DNA of 64,000 nucleotides from Rhodoferax sp. GW822-FHT02A01. GTDB lineage: Bacteria > Pseudomonadota > Gammaproteobacteria > Burkholderiales > Burkholderiaceae_C. The notes beneath the pieces were generated by a model, which saw nothing but the letters and a program-made list of their open reading frames with translations, was not told where the DNA came from and searched no databases. A program made the translations under genes and the position numbers. This document shows, one piece after another, positions 60,512-64,000 of the stretch (position 1 is its first letter; each line of letters opens with the position of its first letter). The stretch spans positions 806,001 through 870,000 of the forward strand of contig NZ_CP152376.1 in assembly GCF_038784515.1 (NCBI RefSeq), read 5' to 3'.

Positions 60512-60651
60512 GGCGCGCTCCTTTGTTTTAGTCATGAACCAGTGTATGCAGTTTCAAGTTCCCGGGGTAACAGAATTCGCAACCTTCGGCACAAAATGCA
60601 AAACCGTGGCAGCATGCACGCCGTTGTGGTCTATTTCAAGAGGAGAGAGAC

Positions 60652-61344
60652 ATGGGATCTTCAATCAATTTTCAACGCCCCGACGGCAAGACGGTGCAGG
60701 GCTACCTCGCTGAACCGGCACAGGCCGCGGGCGCTCCAGGCGTGGTGGTGATCCAGGAATGGTGGGGCCTGAACGCGCAGATCCGCGGCGTGGCAGACCG
60801 GTTGGCAACTGCGGGGTACCAGGCGTTGGTGCCAGACCTGTACCGGGGCAATTCCACCGTGGAAGCAGAAGAGGCGCACCACCTGATGTCGGGACTGGAT
60901 TTTGCCGACGCGGCGTCACAGGACATTCGTGGCGCAGTGCAGTTTCTCAAGGCCCGCACGTCCAAGGTGGGCCTGACCGGCTTCTGCATGGGCGGCGCTT
61001 TGACGCTGCTGGCACTTACGCAATCCCCGGAAATTGATGCCGGTGTGGTCTGGTACGGTTGCCCTCCACTGGAGTACATCGACGCCAGCAAGATCCGCGC
61101 GCCCATCCTCGGTCATTGGGCCACGCAGGACGAATTCTTCAAGGCGGAAACGGTAAATCTGCTGGAAGACAAGTTGCGTGCGGCGGATGTCAACCTGGAG
61201 TTCCACCGTTATCTGGCGCACCATGCCTTCGCCAACGAAACTGCGGTAGGTCCCGGTCGCATTCCAGCCACGCAGTTTGATCCTGTATGGGCCCAGCAAG
61301 CCTGGGATCGCACACTGCGCTTCTTCGGTCGAACCTTGGGCTAA
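60652..61344 (+). CDS. Dienelactone hydrolase family protein
   Basis: This 230-residue alpha/beta hydrolase has VVVIQEWWGLNAQIRGVADR at the oxyanion site and the Cys nucleophile elbow TGFCMGGALTLLAL, as in classical dienelactone hydrolases, with Asp in GHWATQDEFF and His in LAHHAFANETAV. It could open dienelactones or act as a carboxymethylenebutenolidase-like esterase. Aromatic-degradation genes are not adjacent. A GAGGAGA-type Shine-Dalgarno (AGAGGAGAGA) precedes the ATG. The stop overlaps a small membrane protein gene by 4 bp on the other strand. Confidence 0.9.
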   Translation: MGSSINFQRPDGKTVQGYLAEPAQAAGAPGVVVIQEWWGLNAQIRGVADRLATAGYQALVPDLYRGNSTVEAEEAHHLMSGLDFADAASQDIRGAVQFLKARTSKVGLTGFCMGGALTLLALTQSPEIDAGVVWYGCPPLEYIDASKIRAPILGHWATQDEFFKAETVNLLEDKLRAADVNLEFHRYLAHHAFANETAVGPGRIPATQFDPVWAQQAWDRTLRFFGRTLG

Positions 61345-61652
61345 CGGCCTTCGATCCGGACGCTCGGCACCTCCGTTGCCTCCACGTCCACAACATCGGC
61401 TGACGCAGGACGCCGCCCGGCGCCTGCGGACCACGCCCCTTGCTGAAAGGGCCCTGCTGCCTGCTTGAACCGTGTGAAGGTCGCGCCCACCTGTGGCCTA
61501 CGTCCCGTCAACAGCGCGCGCAACACGACAAATGCCAGAACGGCGATGCCGATTGCGACCAGGCACAACACCAGCACAGTCACCAGCGCGACGAAAGTGA
61601 GTTTGAGCAATTTGCGCAAGGCAAATGCCAGCGATTCCAGAACAAGTTGCAT
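61341..61652 (-). CDS. Small membrane protein, function unknown
   Basis: This 103-residue protein has a strongly hydrophobic N-terminal region (KLLKLTFVALVTVLVLCLVA, continuing IGIAVLAFVVLRAL) forming one long or two short membrane helices, then a Gly/Arg-rich soluble tail. No motif is recognised. The ATG at 61652 starts the helix; the frame continues upstream without support. It is convergent with dienelactone hydrolase, sharing 4 bp. Confidence 0.6.
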   Translation of the reverse strand: MQLVLESLAFALRKLLKLTFVALVTVLVLCLVAIGIAVLAFVVLRALLTGRRPQVGATFTRFKQAAGPFQQGAWSAGAGRRPASADVVDVEATEVPSVRIEGR

Positions 61653-61731
61653 AGGCCGATTTTGCACCCGGCGGCAGATGCCCTGATACGCGTGGGGCTG
61701 CTGCCCAACAAAGACGTAGGGAATGCAGGGC

Positions 61732-62175
61732 TCAGGGCCTGTCGGATGGCAACGCAACGGTCAAATGGCTGTCGATGTCAGCGGGCATATCCATGAATTG
61801 ACGCCACCCCTGCAACACGGCCTTGTATTGCCCCAGCGTGCACGACCAAAGCGGCCAGCTTGCGCTTTCGCCATAGACCACATGTTCAAAGGTCGCTTGG
61901 GAGCGCGTGAGAAAGTGTGAGAAATATTTCCCACCCCATTCAGCAGCATCGATCTCGCCTCTCTCCAGTTTGCCTATGTCTTGCAGCGCCGCATCGCAGA
62001 GTTGCGGCTGCTGTTCAGGAAAGTCAGAGGTGACGGCGGAGAGGAGGTATTTGCTGAATTCATAGACAACGCCTTCAGGTACATTCATCACGGAGGCGAC
62101 CTTCTCCAGTCGGGGGGACTGGTCGCTGCGGCTTGCTCCCTTGTGTGACCTGCGGTAGCGGAAATGCACATCCAT
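61732..62175 (-). CDS. Protein of unknown function, soluble, about 147 residues
   Basis: The preferred start at 62175 is preceded by GGAGGAG. The protein reads MDVHFRYRRSHKGASRSDQS and later GVVYEFSKYLLSAVTSDFPE, DAAEWGGKYFSHFLTRSQAT and GQYKAVLQGWRQFMDMPADI. It is soluble, lacks cysteine pairs or catalytic motifs, and has several conserved-looking Trp residues. I do not recognise a family. It is divergent from the sigma-54 activator; a short palindrome lies 24-36 bp before its start. Confidence 0.7.
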   Translation of the reverse strand: MDVHFRYRRSHKGASRSDQSPRLEKVASVMNVPEGVVYEFSKYLLSAVTSDFPEQQPQLCDAALQDIGKLERGEIDAAEWGGKYFSHFLTRSQATFEHVVYGESASWPLWSCTLGQYKAVLQGWRQFMDMPADIDSHLTVALPSDRP

Positions 62176-62458
62176 TGCTTTCTCCTCCAATGAGACTTTG
62201 GCAAATTGCCAGGCGTGCAACCGGAAGACGCGGAACCCGTTCAAGCCGGGCCTCATGCCCAATCGCGGCGACCGCATCACCGAGGGTGAAAGTTCGCTTG
62301 GAAACATGCGGGGTCGATTGCTGTGCCGATCCGGCAAATTAGAAGACAACAGAAGTCTTCACACTGTAAATCCCACTTAGCAATCACCGTGCCCAAGGCC
62401 CGGACAAACACAATGCACGGGCCGCAACTTGCGGTGAATCTGGAAGCGGAGCAAGTTG
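62176..62458. other. Intergenic region between divergent unknown protein and sigma-54 activator
   Basis: The 283 bp contain the palindrome TGGCAAATTGCCA (62199-62211) near the minus-strand gene and a small GAAGAC/GTCTTC hairpin near 62342-62360. I looked for a -24/-12 GG-N10-GC promoter and found none with correct spacing. No small ORF with a good Shine-Dalgarno was seen. Confidence 0.4.
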
Positions 62459-63934
62459 ATGAGTCAGGTACCGACATTGAGATCTTCCGATCGATTCGAA
62501 GCATCCTTCTCTTTATTGGCGACAGACAAATCCATGGAGTCGGACGAGGTCCGAAAGCTGTTGCAAGTCGCCACAGACTCCCTGCTTGGTCACATTGCCA
62601 CCATGTGCGAAGGTGCACTCATTGTGGACAAGGACGCCCGCATAGTGTGGATGAACGAGCGCTACCCCCATCGCCTGGGCATCACCGATCTCGCTGGGAC
62701 CATCGGTAAACCGGTGGAGCAAATATTGCCCAATAGCCTGATGCGCACCGTGGTGGAAACCGGTCGCCCGATCATGCTGGACATCATGGAGTTTGGATCT
62801 GAGAGCTTTGTCGTGGTGCGCCTGCCTCTGCGCGACGGCGACCACAACATCATCGGTGCGATCGGAATAATTCTGCTCGACAATGCTTTGGGACTGGCGC
62901 CTCTTGTCGGTCGCTACAACCGACTCCGGCAAGACTATTCGGATGCACAGAACAAGCTTGCACTGGCGCGCCGAGCCAAGTACACACTCGGCAGCATCGT
63001 CGGCGGTTCACCCGCCTGCATTCAGCTCAAGCTCCAGGCGCGCCGCGCCGCGCGCTCCAACGCTGCCGTGCTGATCCAGGGTGAAACGGGCACGGGCAAA
63101 GAGTTGCTCGCCCAGGCCATACACAACGCCAGTGACCGCGCCAGCAAGCCCTTTGTTGCAGTCAATATCGCGGCCATTCCGGCGAACCTGCTGGAATCCG
63201 AATTCTTCGGCCACGCTGCCGGTGCATTCACGGGCGCTGACCGCAAGGGGCGCGAAGGCAAATTCAAGATGGCAAATGGTGGCACGCTGTTTCTGGATGA
63301 AATTGGCGACATGTCTGCCGCCGTCCAGGCCAAGTTGCTGCGCGTATTGCAGGAAGGGGAATTCGAGGCACTGGGCTCCAATCGACTGGAGACCGTCGAC
63401 GTGCGCATTGTTGCAGCGACCAGTTGTGACCTGCAGGTCGAGATGGCCGCAGGTCGCTTTCGCCCCGACCTGTTTTACCGCCTCAACGTAGTCAGCCTAC
63501 ACGTGCCACCACTACGGGAGCGGACTTCGGACTTGCCCGCCCTGTGCGAGCATCTGTTGGACAGCCTGACGCAAAAGCTCAGGCTGCCCCCTCGGGAAAT
63601 CACGCCCGACGCGCTGAATCGGCTGGCACAGCATGCCTGGCCCGGCAACGTTCGGGAGTTGAGCAACATTCTGGAACGGGTGCTTCTGATGAGCGATGCA
63701 GACACGATCACCCTGGAAGCGGTGAACGCAGTGCTCCCAGCAGCCGCCCCTAACCCTGCAGAACCAGTAGCTGCCGCAGCGTTCACGTTAACCGATACCT
63801 TGCGCAATGCCGAAAAAATTGCCATAGCGCAAGCACTGCTTGCATGTGCTGGCAATCGCACGCGTGCAGCACAGCAGCTGGGCATATCGCGGACCAGCCT
63901 GTATGAAAAGGTGACGCTGCACGGGCTTTCCTGA
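62459..63934 (+). CDS. Sigma-54-dependent transcriptional activator (PAS-AAA-Fis)
   Basis: This 491-residue enhancer-binding protein has an N-terminal PAS-like sensor at about 35-160 ([20 protein letters not shown]). The AAA+ domain at about 180-410 has Walker [21 protein letters not shown], the sigma-54 contact loop [13 protein letters not shown], Walker [14 protein letters not shown], and the arginine-finger region. The C-terminal Fis-type helix-turn-helix ends with [20 protein letters not shown]. It lacks a receiver domain, so it probably senses a small ligand through PAS and activates an RpoN promoter. The ATG at 62459 follows a CGGAG; TTG at 62456 is an alternative. Its targets are outside or not evident. 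Confidence 0.92.
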   Translation: MSQVPTLRSSDRFEASFSLLATDKSMESDEVRKLLQVATDSLLGHIATMCEGALIVDKDARIVWMNERYPHRLGITDLAGTIGKPVEQILPNSLMRTVVETGRPIMLDIMEFGSESFVVVRLPLRDGDHNIIGAIGIILLDNALGLAPLVGRYNRLRQDYSDAQNKLALARRAKYTLGSIVGGSPACIQLKLQARRAARSNAAVLIQGETGTGKELLAQAIHNASDRASKPFVAVNIAAIPANLLESEFFGHAAGAFTGADRKGREGKFKMANGGTLFLDEIGDMSAAVQAKLLRVLQEGEFEALGSNRLETVDVRIVAATSCDLQVEMAAGRFRPDLFYRLNVVSLHVPPLRERTSDLPALCEHLLDSLTQKLRLPPREITPDALNRLAQHAWPGNVRELSNILERVLLMSDADTITLEAVNAVLPAAAPNPAEPVAAAAFTLTDTLRNAEKIAIAQALLACAGNRTRAAQQLGISRTSLYEKVTLHGLS

Positions 63935-64000
63935 AAAGACATCCGGAGAAGCGGACACGCCGTCCGGTGCGCCAGACACATTGCAGGACAAAACCCTCTA

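Noticed and set aside
62176..62458. Possible sigma-54 promoter near TGGCAAATTGCCA
   Set aside because: GG and GC are not separated by ten bases in any register, so the -24/-12 spacing fails; only a short palindrome remains.
1..64000. tRNA, rRNA, CRISPR arrays, insertion sequences, prophage
   Set aside because: No cloverleaf with T-loop sequence, no rRNA stretch, no regularly spaced repeat and no transposase or integrase motif was seen while reading both strands.

Overview
The window looks like a chromosomal segment of a free-living Betaproteobacterium, most plausibly Burkholderiales/Comamonadaceae (Rhodoferax-like). This is inferred from gene content and high-GC codon use: many PAS/GGDEF/EAL regulators, phasin and PHA-type alpha/beta hydrolase genes, a TAXI-type binding protein, a Bcr/CflA exporter and Fnr-type boxes. 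No rRNA, tRNA, CRISPR array, insertion sequence or phage genes were seen. Genes are densely packed on both strands, often with 1-4 bp overlaps and convergent pairs sharing stop codons.

Region 1-23 kb is dominated by cyclic-di-GMP signalling. A periplasmic binding protein gene is followed by a CHASE-domain sensor cut by the window edge. Then come a stand-alone diguanylate cyclase, a decayed PAS-GGDEF pseudogene, and PAS/GAF/GGDEF/EAL proteins of 1202, 514, 942 and 1382 residues. The 1382-residue protein is translationally coupled to a second periplasmic binding protein and ends in a putative zinc-binding CZB domain. This resembles the NspS/MbaA arrangement and is the most interesting module here. 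Between these lie a methyltransferase, an MFS carrier, an enoyl-CoA hydratase, a collapsed chemoreceptor remnant, a repeat-containing secreted protein, a TauE-type permease with a HAD phosphatase, and a phytochelatin-synthase-like protease.

Region 23-33 kb holds LysE and EamA transporters, a hemerythrin protein whose Shine-Dalgarno lies in an inverted repeat, a DODA-type dioxygenase, a 30-residue membrane peptide, a universal stress protein with an Fnr-like box, an orphan ParA, and a four-gene pyruvate/2-oxoacid:ferredoxin oxidoreductase operon preceded by a strong Fnr-type box.

Region 33-42 kb holds a TPR response regulator whose phospho-acceptor Asp is replaced by Glu, a convergent HD-GYP protein, a frameshifted acyl-CoA:acetate CoA-transferase that overlaps a DUF3141 PHA-type hydrolase, a phasin with a TGCA-type palindrome at its promoter, and a quinone-oxidoreductase-like dehydrogenase.

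Region 42-50 kb holds a cupin, GcvR-like, HPF and 2Fe-2S ferredoxin series; a glutamine-synthetase-like/aminotransferase/GntR operon with a perfect 18 bp palindrome upstream; a Fur-box-controlled cupredoxin plus FTR1 iron-uptake pair; and a TMEM165-type Mn exporter behind a yybP-ykoY Mn2+ riboswitch. Region 50-64 kb holds an ArsR-led operon (SRPBCC, GST, VOC, double SRPBCC) with a palindromic operator, a class II aldolase, small zinc-ribbon and DUF3297 proteins, a FUSC/TAXI pair, a Bcr/CflA exporter, a second Usp, a dienelactone hydrolase and a sigma-54 activator.
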